Origin: Opitutaceae bacterium
GTDB taxonomy: Bacteria; Verrucomicrobiota; Verrucomicrobiia; Opitutales; Opitutaceae
DNA: 45,185 nucleotides
Reading direction: 5' to 3'
NCBI GenBank assembly: GCA_028281165.1
Contig: JANQKI010000010.1
Location: forward strand, 1-45,185
The notes beneath the pieces were generated by a model. The model worked only from the letters and a program-made list of their open reading frames with translations. It made no database searches and was not told the origin of the DNA. Position numbers and translations under genes: made by a program. Below are positions 17,880-26,534 of the stretch, piece after piece (the first letter of the stretch is position 1; each line of letters starts with the position of its first letter).

Positions 17880-19222
17880 ACGAGGATCAACGCGGGCGTT
17901 TCGATAATAGACTTCAGAGCCTGCAGGAATTGAGCCCCAACGGCTCCGTCGACAACGCGATGATCTCCACTCAGACCAAGCGTCATTATTTGACCTGCTC
18001 CAATCTCGCCATTCTCTTTGACCACAGGTCGCGCAATGGTTGCCCCGACCGACAGAATGCCAGCATTGGGTGGATTTATAATTCCATAGAAACTGGATAC
18101 GCCGTACATGCCTAGGTTGGTGACGGTGAAAGTGCTTCCCGTCATCTCGTCAGGTGTCAGTTTTTTCGACCTGGCTTTTCCGATCAGCTCTTTGGCTTCG
18201 GCAGCAATCTGTTTTAATCCTTTGGCGTCCGCGTTTTTGATGACGGGGGTTACCAGTCCGTCATCGATGGCGACACCAAAAGAAATATGAACGGAGCCGT
18301 GTTGACGGATCGATGTATCGCCCCAAGAGCGATTCATCTCCGGAACGCGTCGCAAAGCTTCCGTTGCCGCCTTTAGAATGAAATCGTTTACCGTGAATTT
18401 CGCTCCGCCTTTCTCTGGATCGACTTCCGAGAGTTGCTCGTTGACCTGCTTACGCATCTTAAGCAGAGGACCGGCATTGACTTCGATTTCCAGATAGAAA
18501 TGCGGGATCGTGGTTTTGGCTTCCACTAAGCGCTGAGCGATAATCTTTCTGATCTGCGAAAGCGGAATATCCTGCTCCTCTACAATGCCTGCTCCTGTGT
18601 AAGTTTCTGCTGGGCTTGGGGGTGGAGAAGCTTTCGAGGGCTTACCCTCGGCTGCTAGTATATCCTTTTTTACGATACGTCCATTGGGACCGCTTCCTTC
18701 GATTCCTTGAATTTCGATTCCTTTTTCTGCGGCTAGCTTTCGGGCCAGAGGCGAGATTCTGATTCGCGTATCCGAAGATTGATTACTTTCTGCTGGCTTC
18801 TTGTCTGGAGCTGATTTCTCTACTGAAGCTTCTGCTTCTGCTTGCTGCTCTTCTTCCTTAGCAACTGGTTCCTTTGATTGCTCTTCACTCTCATCGATCG
18901 CCTCGGTTTCCTCTTTCCTGTCATCAGGTTCCGGCTGGGCTGGTTCTTCCGTAGTTGGCAAAGAACTACTATCGAAGGATTCGCCCTCCTCTCCAATGGC
19001 CGCTATGGGGGCCCCAATGGCGACTTGGGTTCCGGCTGGAGCGATTTGTTTTAGCAACACTCCGTCTTCATAGGCCTCCAACTCCATTGTCGCCTTGTCC
19101 GTCTCTATTTCCGCGATGACGTCGCCTGATTCTATTTGGTCGCCTTCGTCCTTCAACCAACTCGCGACCGTTCCCACCGTCATAGTGTCGCTAAGCTTTG
19201 GCATTTCGATTATATTAGCCAT
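17876..19222 (-). CDS. pdhC: Pyruvate dehydrogenase E2, dihydrolipoamide acetyltransferase
   Basis: The core acetyltransferase of the pyruvate dehydrogenase complex. It has 448 residues with one lipoyl domain (1-78, lipoyl-lysine Lys43 in ETDKATME), a long acidic linker rich in Glu, Ala and Pro (about 85-150), and a peripheral subunit-binding domain (about 154-190, RISPLARKLA to GRIVKKDI). The catalytic domain (about 215-448) ends with LSGDHRVVDGA, where His421 is catalytic. Final gene of pdhA-pdhB-pdhC on the minus strand, 33 bases after pdhB. The E3 gene (lpd) is not in the window. Branched-chain 2-oxoacid dehydrogenase is the main alternative, but the E1 subunits look like PDH. Confidence 0.93.
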   Translation of the reverse strand: MANIIEMPKLSDTMTVGTVASWLKDEGDQIESGDVIAEIETDKATMELEAYEDGVLLKQIAPAGTQVAIGAPIAAIGEEGESFDSSSLPTTEEPAQPEPDDRKEETEAIDESEEQSKEPVAKEEEQQAEAEASVEKSAPDKKPAESNQSSDTRIRISPLARKLAAEKGIEIQGIEGSGPNGRIVKKDILAAEGKPSKASPPPSPAETYTGAGIVEEQDIPLSQIRKIIAQRLVEAKTTIPHFYLEIEVNAGPLLKMRKQVNEQLSEVDPEKGGAKFTVNDFILKAATEALRRVPEMNRSWGDTSIRQHGSVHISFGVAIDDGLVTPVIKNADAKGLKQIAAEAKELIGKARSKKLTPDEMTGSTFTVTNLGMYGVSSFYGIINPPNAGILSVGATIARPVVKENGEIGAGQIMTLGLSGDHRVVDGAVGAQFLQALKSIIETPALILV

Positions 19223-19255
19223 AGAGAGTGATTTTATTTATTTGGAATTTGGATA

Positions 19256-20230
19256 CTAGCAAATTTCGAGAGCTTTTTTCACAATCGCATCAGCTTTAGG
19301 CAACTGCTTCTTTTCCAGTGGAGGGCTGTAAATGGCCGGAGCGTCAATGGCGGAAATACGTTGGATGGGAGCGTCGAGATAATCAAAGGCTTGATACTGT
19401 ATCATGTAGGCGACTTGAGCGCCGACACCGCAGAATGGCTTGTTTTCCTCTACTAGAACGGCTCTGTTAGTTTTTTTAACCGAATTGATAATCGTTTCTT
19501 CGTCGAGTGGACGTATTGATCGGATGTCCACTACCTCAGCATTAATCTCATGCTCTTCTGCTAGAATCTCAGCTGCTTTCAAGCATTCCTTTACGGATGG
19601 GCCATGAGCTATGAGTGAAATATCGGTCCCTTCACGTTTAATGTCCGCTTTCCCCAGAGGAATGAGATATTCCTCTTCGGGCACTGCTCCGGTGTCGTTG
19701 TAAAGTATTGTACTTTCCATTACATACACAGGGTCGTTGTCGCGAATGGCAGTCTTTATGAGGCCCTTGGCATCGTAGGGCGTCGAGGGAAAGACCACTT
19801 TCAATCCTGGCGTACTAGCGACAAGGTTCTCGGGAGTGTGCGAGTGAGTGGCTCCAACTCCGGTGCCGCCATTGGCAGGGCCTCGTATGACGATCGGAAC
19901 ATTGATTTGCCCGCCCGACATGTAGCGGACATTAGCTGCATTATTGATCATCTGGTCCCAAGCGACATAAGCGAAGCTCCAGAACATAAGTTCCATCACA
20001 GGACGTATTCCCAGCATGGATGCGCCGATTCCCATGCCGATGAAACCAGCCTCACTAATGGGAGCGTCGACAATACGCTTCGGGCCAAACTTGGCGAGCA
20101 ATCCCTCCGTGACTTTGTAAGCCCCGTTAAACTGGGCGACTTCTTCGCCAATGATAACGACGTTCTCGTCTCTCTCAAGCTCATCGGTCATCCCGTCTCT
20201 GAGGGCTTGTCGATAGGTTATTTCTGGCAT
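19256..20230 (-). CDS. pdhB: Pyruvate dehydrogenase E1 component, beta subunit
   Basis: With PdhA, decarboxylates pyruvate on thiamine diphosphate and reductively acetylates E2. It has 324 residues, the normal length. The N-terminal pyrimidine-binding domain shows GEEVAQFNGAYKVTEGL, with the conserved Glu, and FGPKRIVDAPISEAGFIGMGIGA. The TransketC domain shows DIRSIRPLDEETI and VEENKPFCGVGAQV. The YMSGGQINVPIVIRGP and GVGATHSHTPE blocks match PdhB of the alpha2-beta2 type. It lies 38 bases after pdhA and 33 before pdhC, a tight operon. Confidence 0.95.
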   Translation of the reverse strand: MPEITYRQALRDGMTDELERDENVVIIGEEVAQFNGAYKVTEGLLAKFGPKRIVDAPISEAGFIGMGIGASMLGIRPVMELMFWSFAYVAWDQMINNAANVRYMSGGQINVPIVIRGPANGGTGVGATHSHTPENLVASTPGLKVVFPSTPYDAKGLIKTAIRDNDPVYVMESTILYNDTGAVPEEEYLIPLGKADIKREGTDISLIAHGPSVKECLKAAEILAEEHEINAEVVDIRSIRPLDEETIINSVKKTNRAVLVEENKPFCGVGAQVAYMIQYQAFDYLDAPIQRISAIDAPAIYSPPLEKKQLPKADAIVKKALEIC

Positions 20231-20268
20231 CTCAAAAATTCTTTGTAGTTAATTACTCTATACGATTA

Positions 20269-21384
20269 CTAGTCGTTGAAAAAGATGCGGCCTTCCGATA
20301 CTTTCTGATCCGGATTATCTTCTTCCCAGTAGACGTCCTTGAGGATTTCTTCTTCCGCAGGGAAGGGGCTCTCCTCAGCGAACTTGGCGGACTGATCGGC
20401 TTCGGTTTTCGCGGCATTATCAATCTCTTTCGCCTTTTCGGCCGTGAGAATGCCGGAATCTATAAGGTAGTCCCGGTACAAATTAACCGGATCGTGATTC
20501 TTTCTGTAGTCCTCGATTTCCTCTTTGGTACGATATTTTTTGTGTTGGGCGTCCGACACTGAATGGCCTTGATACCGGTAGGTATGGATTTCAACGACCG
20601 ACGGTTTTGATTTTTCTCTGGCTAGATTCATGGCTTCGGTGAGGCCTTCGCGAATTTCGAAAATCGATTCGCCGTTCAAGTTTGCCCAGTTCGTGTTGTA
20701 GGCCTCGGCTCGGGCGGCCAAGCCCCCTTTCGGATGTACGCTGGAGCGTTCTTGCGAAGTCCCCATCGAGTAGCCGTTGTTTTCAATGACGAAGACGACG
20801 GGAAGATCCCAGAGAGCAGCCAGATTAAGCGACTCGTGGTAAGCTCCCTGATTAATGGCTCCGTCCCCCAGGAAACAAAGGGCGCATCCCTTGATTCCTT
20901 TGTATTTCAAAGCGTAGGCTAGACCGGCTCCTAGCGGCGTTTGGCCGCCGACTATGCCATGTCCACCCCAAAATCGCTTATCGGTAGCAAAGTAGTGCAT
21001 GGATCCCCCTTTACCTTTCGAACAGCCTGTTGCTTTGCCCTGCAATTCAGCCATGCATTCGTTCATGGTCATTCCGACGGCAAGGCCATGTCCGTGGTCT
21101 CGGTAAGCGGTGATAATGTGATCGTTTTCCTGCATCACCGAAACGCTGCCCACCGCGATCGATTCCTGGCCTATATACAGGTGCAGAAAGCCTGCTATCT
21201 TGCCTTGCTGGTAGACGCGTAGGGATCGTTCCTCGAAACGACGAATTCGAATCATCGAGTCGTAGAAGCCAATTTTATCCTCGTCGCTAAGATCCCGGTT
21301 CGATGCCAGTTCGGCTTCTTTTGCGAGATTCGCTTTCTCAGGCTTCTTGCGGCGGCGTTTGGTTGGCGTTGCTGTTGTTGTCAC
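20269..21384 (-). CDS. pdhA: Pyruvate dehydrogenase E1 component, alpha subunit
   Basis: The thiamine-diphosphate-binding subunit of E1. It has 371 residues with a basic, Lys/Arg-rich N-terminal extension of about 30 residues before the family begins near YDSMIRIRRFEE. The ThDP motif runs from GDGAINQGAYHESLNLA to VIENN. The conserved YRDHGHGLAVG, GKGGSMHYF and YRYQGHSVSDA loops are intact; the last holds the serine corresponding to the regulatory phosphorylation site in mitochondria, whose use here is unknown. First gene of the operon. The 142 bases between it and the Nudix gene upstream hold no obvious terminator. Confidence 0.95.
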   Translation of the reverse strand: MTTTATPTKRRRKKPEKANLAKEAELASNRDLSDEDKIGFYDSMIRIRRFEERSLRVYQQGKIAGFLHLYIGQESIAVGSVSVMQENDHIITAYRDHGHGLAVGMTMNECMAELQGKATGCSKGKGGSMHYFATDKRFWGGHGIVGGQTPLGAGLAYALKYKGIKGCALCFLGDGAINQGAYHESLNLAALWDLPVVFVIENNGYSMGTSQERSSVHPKGGLAARAEAYNTNWANLNGESIFEIREGLTEAMNLAREKSKPSVVEIHTYRYQGHSVSDAQHKKYRTKEEIEDYRKNHDPVNLYRDYLIDSGILTAEKAKEIDNAAKTEADQSAKFAEESPFPAEEEILKDVYWEEDNPDQKVSEGRIFFND

Positions 21385-21526
21385 TTGGTCTGATATTTAA
21401 GGAAACGGCGGAAAGATCGGCTGATTTTTTGCAATATTCAAGGCCATACCAAGGCATAATGACTCGCTGCCATCAGATTGGCGCAGGTAGCATGAATAAT
21501 TCGCCAAAGGTTGCCCGTAAATCGAC

Positions 21527-22060
21527 TCAGTTTCGAACGTCTGAAATGGATTGTTCAATCGTCCAATTCAACGCTTCGGAAGGGCTGCAGTCGACTCTTA
21601 GAGCAACGAAATCCTTGTGATAATTATCGTAAATATCCCAAAGTCCCTCCTGGTCGGTTGCCGGAATGGGAAGGGTGCCTATCTGCGATCGCGAAAAGAA
21701 ACCAAAGACCCCTTCATTGATGTTCTCGGGCAACGTTTGAATCGTTTTTTTGCAGTCGAAGAGAAACATCAGCCAATGGTTTCTCCCTTCGTAAGCCTTC
21801 TCGGCGGCTACGCAAAATAAGTGAAGATCGGATACATCGACAAGGAGGCCCGTTTCCTCGAGAGTCTCTCGCGTAGCGCACTGATGGGGCGATTCTCCAC
21901 TAGCCATTTCCAGCTTTCCGCCAATAGGGCTCCAAAGCCCACTGTTCGGGGCTTTCTTCCGCTGCAGCATGAGAAACTCCCCAGACACGTTTTTTAAAAA
22001 GACGAGAACGCTAATCTTGTATTGCATGGCAACGGAGATGGGAGTAGGCATAAGAACCAT
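21527..22060 (-). CDS. Nudix hydrolase
   Basis: A Nudix-fold hydrolase of up to 177 residues, probably acting on a nucleoside diphosphate derivative. The Nudix box reads GGKLEMASGESP, then RETLEETGLLV. The spacing E-x7-RETLEETG is normal, but the segment between GG and the first Glu is two residues longer than in MutT. The N-terminus has three possible ATG starts (22060, 22051 and 22027); the conserved domain begins near YKISVLVFL, so the shortest is possible. It lies between pdhA (same strand, 142 bases downstream) and the pilus-like cluster, which is divergent with a 48-base gap. The substrate is unknown. Confidence 0.85.
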   Translation of the reverse strand: MVLMPTPISVAMQYKISVLVFLKNVSGEFLMLQRKKAPNSGLWSPIGGKLEMASGESPHQCATRETLEETGLLVDVSDLHLFCVAAEKAYEGRNHWLMFLFDCKKTIQTLPENINEGVFGFFSRSQIGTLPIPATDQEGLWDIYDNYHKDFVALRVDCSPSEALNWTIEQSISDVRN

Positions 22061-22108
22061 ATGCTTTCGTCAAGTTGAAAGCGCTTCTCTTCAACCGGCT
22101 CTTCTCAC

Positions 22109-22771
22109 ATGGCAGGCTTTATCTTCTCCCGATTGGTTTTGACGGCTCTACATATTATAAATCCCCGTGTGATTTTCGCCGGTTTTACCTTCTTCGCAAT
22201 TACCGGAGTGACCTCGCTGAGCGGCAGCGTTGATGTGCGCGAAGTCATCTTTAACTACGTTCAGCTCGATGGTTCTCGAGATCGCTGGCTGGAATGCGAG
22301 CTAGAGCTGGAGGTATTTCGAGATACCGAGGATCGCTCCCGTAAAAACGTGGATTTTCTCGACGATCTTGAGGTGGTTTTGATGCTTGGCGTTGAGTCGG
22401 AGAGGGCTAGCAGAACGGTTTTCGAGTTTTACTCCAGCAGCGCCACGCTTGTTTCTCTGGAGGAGGGAAGGCATGTTACTCGGTTTTATCTCCCGCCAGA
22501 AATCGTTGAGCGCGACAGACTACGTGGGACTCCCCACACTTTCATGGTTCAATTGGGGCGTTCTGGGCAGATCGCCCGGGAATTCTACTCCGCTTCTATT
22601 TCCAAACGCTCCGTGAGAGAGCACTTTCTCAAGCGAATCGATACTTTGGCTTCCAACAATGATGGCATACTTTTGCCGCAAAATAAGACTCCGTTTATCT
22701 CTCGCTACGCCGGGAGAACGCCTAGCTACAGAAAGAATTTCCAGTCGGAGACTCAGCAACCAGACTCATGA
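22109..22771 (+). CDS. Amuc_1102-like pilus-cluster protein (probable exported)
   Basis: A 220-residue protein with an N-terminal hydrophobic stretch (about 20-40), then mostly beta-rich sequence with REVIFNYVQLDGSRDRWLECELE and a later YLPPEIVERDRLRG segment. The call rests on position and size. It lies directly before a PilM-like gene, an Amuc_1100-like gene, an Amuc_1099-like gene and a secretin, the same order as the Akkermansia cluster in which Amuc_1102 is the equivalent member. Amuc_1102 is reported to have an immunoglobulin-like fold related to archaeal pilins; whether this protein shares it is inference. It is 125 bases from the next gene. The C-terminal 30 residues are polar and look disordered. 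Confidence 0.6.
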   Translation: MAGFIFSRLVLTALHIINPRVIFAGFTFFAITGVTSLSGSVDVREVIFNYVQLDGSRDRWLECELELEVFRDTEDRSRKNVDFLDDLEVVLMLGVESERASRTVFEFYSSSATLVSLEEGRHVTRFYLPPEIVERDRLRGTPHTFMVQLGRSGQIAREFYSASISKRSVREHFLKRIDTLASNNDGILLPQNKTPFISRYAGRTPSYRKNFQSETQQPDS

Positions 22772-22849
22772 AGGATCAGCTTTCACAGACTCTAGTCAGG
22801 TCTATCCGCATTACGCCATCCGTAAAAGCGCTAGGTTAGATTTAAGATT

Positions 22850-22877
22850 TTGCTTGAGCTTACTCGCTGATTATCAA
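22850..22877 (+). promoter_or_regulatory. Possible sigma70-type promoter before the pilM-N gene
   Basis: TTGCTT (22850-22855) and TATCAA (22872-22877) are separated by 16 bases, with the expected start about 13 bases before the ATG at 22897. The surrounding stretch is AT-rich in a 125-base gap that otherwise separates the first gene of the cluster from the other four. The match is only moderate, and no ribosome binding site follows it. Confidence 0.25.
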
Positions 22878-22896
22878 AATTTAGTAAAGAATCCAG

Positions 22897-24582
22897 ATGA
22901 GATATTCTCAATATCTAGTCGTCAGCTGTGGCTCCAGTCATATCGTCGCCAGTCATCTCAGGATGAATGCTGCGGGACGCTGTGACCTGTTGGATTACTA
23001 TGTTTGGGATGTCGATTTCGCTACGAATGATCCCTTGCTTTGGCTCAAGGCGGCTTCTCAGCAATTTTCAGAGATTCGAAAGCGTTTTCCCGTAGATCAA
23101 GCTGCGGGTTTCACATTGCCGGGTCATTTGGCGCTAACCAAGTATCTCAAGATACCTCAGGCTCCTATAAAAAAGCGACACAAGATTGTATCCTTTGAGG
23201 CGCGACAAAACATCCCTTATCCGATGAGCGAGGTGACGTGGGACGATTGCCTGATCGACGAGGACGATCTTGATTTCGAAATCGTTATTGCCGCTGCTAA
23301 GACCGAGCTTCTTGAAGCTCTGACCCGCTACGGAAAGGAATCGAAACTTGGTACGGATCTGATAGAACCCTCGTTCACAAGCTTGCTCAACGGATTCCGC
23401 TATAATTACGCTGATGTATCCGAATGTTCGATGCTGGTTTCGATTGGGGCTCGGTCTACTGACCTTATCGTTTACGAAAAGGAAAAATATTATTCCAGGA
23501 ATCTGTCCTTCGGAGGGAATTCTATCACTCAAAGCATGAGCGAAGCTTTGGGAATTCCTTTTGAAGACGCGGAAAACATCAAGCTTAGCGCTATTGAAGG
23601 AGAAGCGTTACCATCTATTGAATACGCTGCTTTTTCCGATGCTTCTGAAACTTTCTTAAAGCGACTGGGCGTGGAGATCAGCCGTACTATGGCCATCTTC
23701 AAGACGCAGGGCTATCATCACCTTCCCAAGCTTGGATTTATTACTGGAGGCGGCTCGTATCTGCCAGGAATTGAAAAGCGATTGTCTGGTCAGCTCGATG
23801 TGGAGTTTCAGATCTACGATCCCCTTAAGCGTATTCGTTGTGATAGCATATCCGATCAGACTCAACTAAAGAAGGATTCTCGCTTCCTTGGCGATGCGAT
23901 CGGAATGGCCCTTGGCCGCTTCTTGCCGGATTCATCCGAAGTCAATCTACTGCCGCGCAGCATCCTTTGGCAGAGGAAATTCAAGAAGCAGCAACGCTTC
24001 TATCTAGCGGCAGGTTTTATGGCCTGCGTTACCGTATTTCTTCCTCTGGTCAATTCATTCAACGCTATCGATGCTTACGAGCAGGAGGTTCTGAACCTAA
24101 GCGCTCAAATCGCTCCTCTCAGTGAATTGAATCGGCAAATACATGATAGAACCGAGGATATAAAGAATCTTACTCAGGTTATCGAGCAGGCTGCCGAACT
24201 TGCCGATTCGCGCTCCAACTGGATGCGCTTCTTCAACGATCTTCAAGATCGCCTAGCGGAAGTCGAAGATGTCTGGCTGGATCGACTTGATGTCGTGCGT
24301 CCCCAGATCGAGAATACGAGTAATCGATTTAGCCGTCGGGCAGCCAACCAGAACGCTGAACAAGATATCGTCAAGCTTCGTTTGGAAGGTCGGCTTATCG
24401 ATGTCACTCATCCTCTTTCAACCGTAAGCGAGGACTCGAACCTTAGAGTCAAAGCTTTGCTGGAAAGCTTTGAGAATTCGTCATTCGTCTTGAATCTGGA
24501 AAACGAGAGGTTCGACAACTCTTTGCCTGGCATCCTCAAGTTTAATTTTACTCTAGTCGTGGATCCGGCTCTTCCGCTTTAG
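22897..24582 (+). CDS. PilM-PilN fusion protein (Amuc_1101-like)
   Basis: Inner-membrane platform protein of a pilus-like machine, 561 residues. Residues 1-345 are an actin-like PilM domain, with FEARQNIPYPMSEVTWDD (about 100-117), LVSIGARSTDLIVYE (180-194), GGNSITQSMSEALGI (206-220) and FITGGGSYLPGIEK (281-294). The phosphate-1 loop is SCGSSH rather than DIGSS. Residues 348 onward resemble PilN: a VNLLP motif (349-353), a basic patch, a membrane segment (about 368-388), a coiled coil to about 445, then a periplasmic domain with VWLDRLDVV. In classical type IV pili, PilM binds the N-terminal NLLP peptide of PilN, so here the partner is covalently attached. It is followed 12 bases later by the Amuc_1100-like gene. 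Confidence 0.88.
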   Translation: MRYSQYLVVSCGSSHIVASHLRMNAAGRCDLLDYYVWDVDFATNDPLLWLKAASQQFSEIRKRFPVDQAAGFTLPGHLALTKYLKIPQAPIKKRHKIVSFEARQNIPYPMSEVTWDDCLIDEDDLDFEIVIAAAKTELLEALTRYGKESKLGTDLIEPSFTSLLNGFRYNYADVSECSMLVSIGARSTDLIVYEKEKYYSRNLSFGGNSITQSMSEALGIPFEDAENIKLSAIEGEALPSIEYAAFSDASETFLKRLGVEISRTMAIFKTQGYHHLPKLGFITGGGSYLPGIEKRLSGQLDVEFQIYDPLKRIRCDSISDQTQLKKDSRFLGDAIGMALGRFLPDSSEVNLLPRSILWQRKFKKQQRFYLAAGFMACVTVFLPLVNSFNAIDAYEQEVLNLSAQIAPLSELNRQIHDRTEDIKNLTQVIEQAAELADSRSNWMRFFNDLQDRLAEVEDVWLDRLDVVRPQIENTSNRFSRRAANQNAEQDIVKLRLEGRLIDVTHPLSTVSEDSNLRVKALLESFENSSFVLNLENERFDNSLPGILKFNFTLVVDPALPL

Positions 24583-24594
24583 CGGTTCTTCTCC

Positions 24595-25551
24595 ATGGAA
24601 TGGTTTAAACGAAATCCCATCTTTTACAGCATCTTCGGCATCATGTTAGCTGCGGTTGTCGCTAGCATGTGGATGGTATCCAAGAATCAGGGACGCATTG
24701 ATGAGCTTGTTCTCGAATACGAGCGAAAGAGCGCCATGATCGATGGCTACCTGACGAGCATTCCTTCTCCCACCAAAGCGAATCTGGAACAACTCGAAGC
24801 CAATTATGCCGAACTTTATGACGTTTTCCTCCAGGCGAGTTCGGCTCTGAATCTAAACACCTATGATCCCGGACTTTTCTTCGGCTCACCCCCCTCGACG
24901 CGGACTGACGCTTTCTTCGCCATAGCGCGTTATGTGCAGGATATGCGCAATCTTTCCGAAAATAACGGGATAGCCTACGAAGCCGAAACACGGTTTGGTT
25001 TCGAGGAATATGTTAACATTGGTCCGTCGGAAGATCGGATTCCGGATATCCATAAACAGCTTAGGATCATGAACATTCTGCTCAGATCGCTCCTCGATTC
25101 AGGGATAAGCGAATTTGTTGCGATACAGCGCGAACCAGAAGAGGAGGGAGGCCCTCGTTCTCGTTCTGCCGGAGAATATAGATCGGGGCCATTTCTGACC
25201 GATTTCAAAAGCTGTGTTCCCAAGGAAGGCGTATTCGAGTCCAAAGGCTTTCGTTTGGTATTCAAAGGCCAGTCCATTAGCCTAAGAAATTTCCTCAATC
25301 GGATCGTTAACTCTACTTTGCCCTTTGCTATTAATAGTGTTGAGGTTGAACTCACCGAGGAAGAGGGGCAGAAAATCGAAAGAACTTCGATTGTCGATAA
25401 TCCTTTTTTCAATACAGACTTGGATAAAAGCCTCATTGAGGCAGCTCAAGTGCCCATTATCTCGGAAAATGAATCGCTTTTTGTGGTGACCGTAGAATTT
25501 ATCTCGACGGTTCAGGAATTCGAAGCGCCGATGGAGCTAGCCAGACGATAG
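24595..25551 (+). CDS. Amuc_1100-like pilus-cluster membrane protein (PilO-like topology)
   Basis: A bitopic protein of 318 residues, almost exactly the 317 of Akkermansia Amuc_1100. It has a short cytoplasmic start, a membrane segment at about 10-29, a coiled coil at about 32-80, then a globular periplasmic part. Recalled Amuc_1100 sequence aligns over LEQLEANYAELY, the segment around FGFEEYVNIGPS, a central helix ending LLDSGISEFVAI, a block FRLVFKGQSISLRNFLNRI then FAINSVEVE, and a final strand SLFVVTVEFI. Membrane segment, coiled coil and alpha/beta repeats correspond to PilO of the PilNO pair. It sits between PilM-N and the Amuc_1099-like gene, ten bases from the latter. Amuc_1100 is known for host signalling; no host role can be claimed here. 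Confidence 0.85.
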   Translation: MEWFKRNPIFYSIFGIMLAAVVASMWMVSKNQGRIDELVLEYERKSAMIDGYLTSIPSPTKANLEQLEANYAELYDVFLQASSALNLNTYDPGLFFGSPPSTRTDAFFAIARYVQDMRNLSENNGIAYEAETRFGFEEYVNIGPSEDRIPDIHKQLRIMNILLRSLLDSGISEFVAIQREPEEEGGPRSRSAGEYRSGPFLTDFKSCVPKEGVFESKGFRLVFKGQSISLRNFLNRIVNSTLPFAINSVEVELTEEEGQKIERTSIVDNPFFNTDLDKSLIEAAQVPIISENESLFVVTVEFISTVQEFEAPMELARR

Positions 25552-25560
25552 GAGACGGGG

Positions 25561-26508
25561 ATGTTGAAATTTAGATTAGCCGAATTTCTCGACAAATTGA
25601 TCCTTATTGGAGCGATGATCGTCTTCATCGCTATTGGAGTATCGAACTATTTCAGTTCTAGAAATCTGGATACGTTGACTCGGACCCAGAGACCTATCCT
25701 TTCGGATCGCAAGGTAAACGTTCCTGCTTATGATGCCGAACTTTCGCCCAGTCGGAAGGAATCATGGGCTAGCCCTGAGCATCAGCCTCGCGGAACGGAG
25801 TGGGTGTTCGACGTTTTTACGCCTCCCGTTATTTACTACAATCCCGTGAATCAGGAGTTTTCCGTGACGCCGCCTGACATGGTAGTGAGAAACGAGGATA
25901 CGGATACACTTTCGTTTGGATTAGAGTTGCTTGAAGTACGACCAAGACCTTATCGGCTACAGCTAGTTGGATACGCGGGTCAGGAGGGAAGCTTTGTGGC
26001 TTATTTGAAGTATCTGCCCAATGGAAATCTTCTTCTCGCAAGACCTGGTAAATTGCTGGTCGAAGCAGGGGCGAAAATAGAATCCTTCGAAGTGAAGCAG
26101 ATGCAAGTCGAACAGGATGGCGGTATGCCGGTGTTTGAAAAAGTTGGGGTCGCTCGTATCAGAGACTATGATACGGGAGAAGAGATTTACCTTACGAACC
26201 GAGAGACAAAGATCTATTCCGACTTGGAAGCTCGTTTCCGTTCCAAAGGCGATGGAGCCATCCACGTAGTACGCGAGGGGTCGCAGGTCGAGTTGGATAA
26301 CGGTTTTTACATTATCGGAGACCTATCCGCCAATCCGCCAGAGGCCATGGTTACGCGAATTTCCCTTGATGGCACACAGCGTCGCTCCAGACTGTTGACG
26401 CCGCCATCCAATAGTAGATCATTGCAAAACTTAGAAGATACAAGGAATACGACGAGTCCTTTCGCCATCCGACCTAGGATCGTGGATGTAAGTGGCCCGA
26501 ACGGCTGA
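25561..26508 (+). CDS. Amuc_1099-like pilus-cluster protein (PilP-position)
   Basis: A bitopic protein of 315 residues. The membrane segment is at about 13-31 (LILIGAMIVFIAIGVSNYF), followed by a Pro/Ser-rich linker and beta-rich periplasmic sequence with VFDVFTPPVIYYNP near 82, then YRLQLVGYAGQEGSFVAYL and a later ARIRDYDTGEEIYL segment. It lies between the PilO-position gene and the secretin, where pilP stands in pilMNOPQ clusters. It differs from PilP in having a membrane segment rather than a lipobox. Its likely job is to connect the inner-membrane platform to the secretin. Identity rests on cluster order, size and recalled similarity to Amuc_1099. Confidence 0.78.
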   Translation: MLKFRLAEFLDKLILIGAMIVFIAIGVSNYFSSRNLDTLTRTQRPILSDRKVNVPAYDAELSPSRKESWASPEHQPRGTEWVFDVFTPPVIYYNPVNQEFSVTPPDMVVRNEDTDTLSFGLELLEVRPRPYRLQLVGYAGQEGSFVAYLKYLPNGNLLLARPGKLLVEAGAKIESFEVKQMQVEQDGGMPVFEKVGVARIRDYDTGEEIYLTNRETKIYSDLEARFRSKGDGAIHVVREGSQVELDNGFYIIGDLSANPPEAMVTRISLDGTQRRSRLLTPPSNSRSLQNLEDTRNTTSPFAIRPRIVDVSGPNG

Positions 26509-26534
26509 TCCACACCATCTCAACCTCATCCACT

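Noticed and set aside
22659..22985. Plus-strand open frame bridging the Amuc_1102-like and PilM-N genes
   Set aside because: It overlaps both genes out of frame, is rich in Arg, Ser and Cys without a pattern, and the gap it covers looks like a promoter region.
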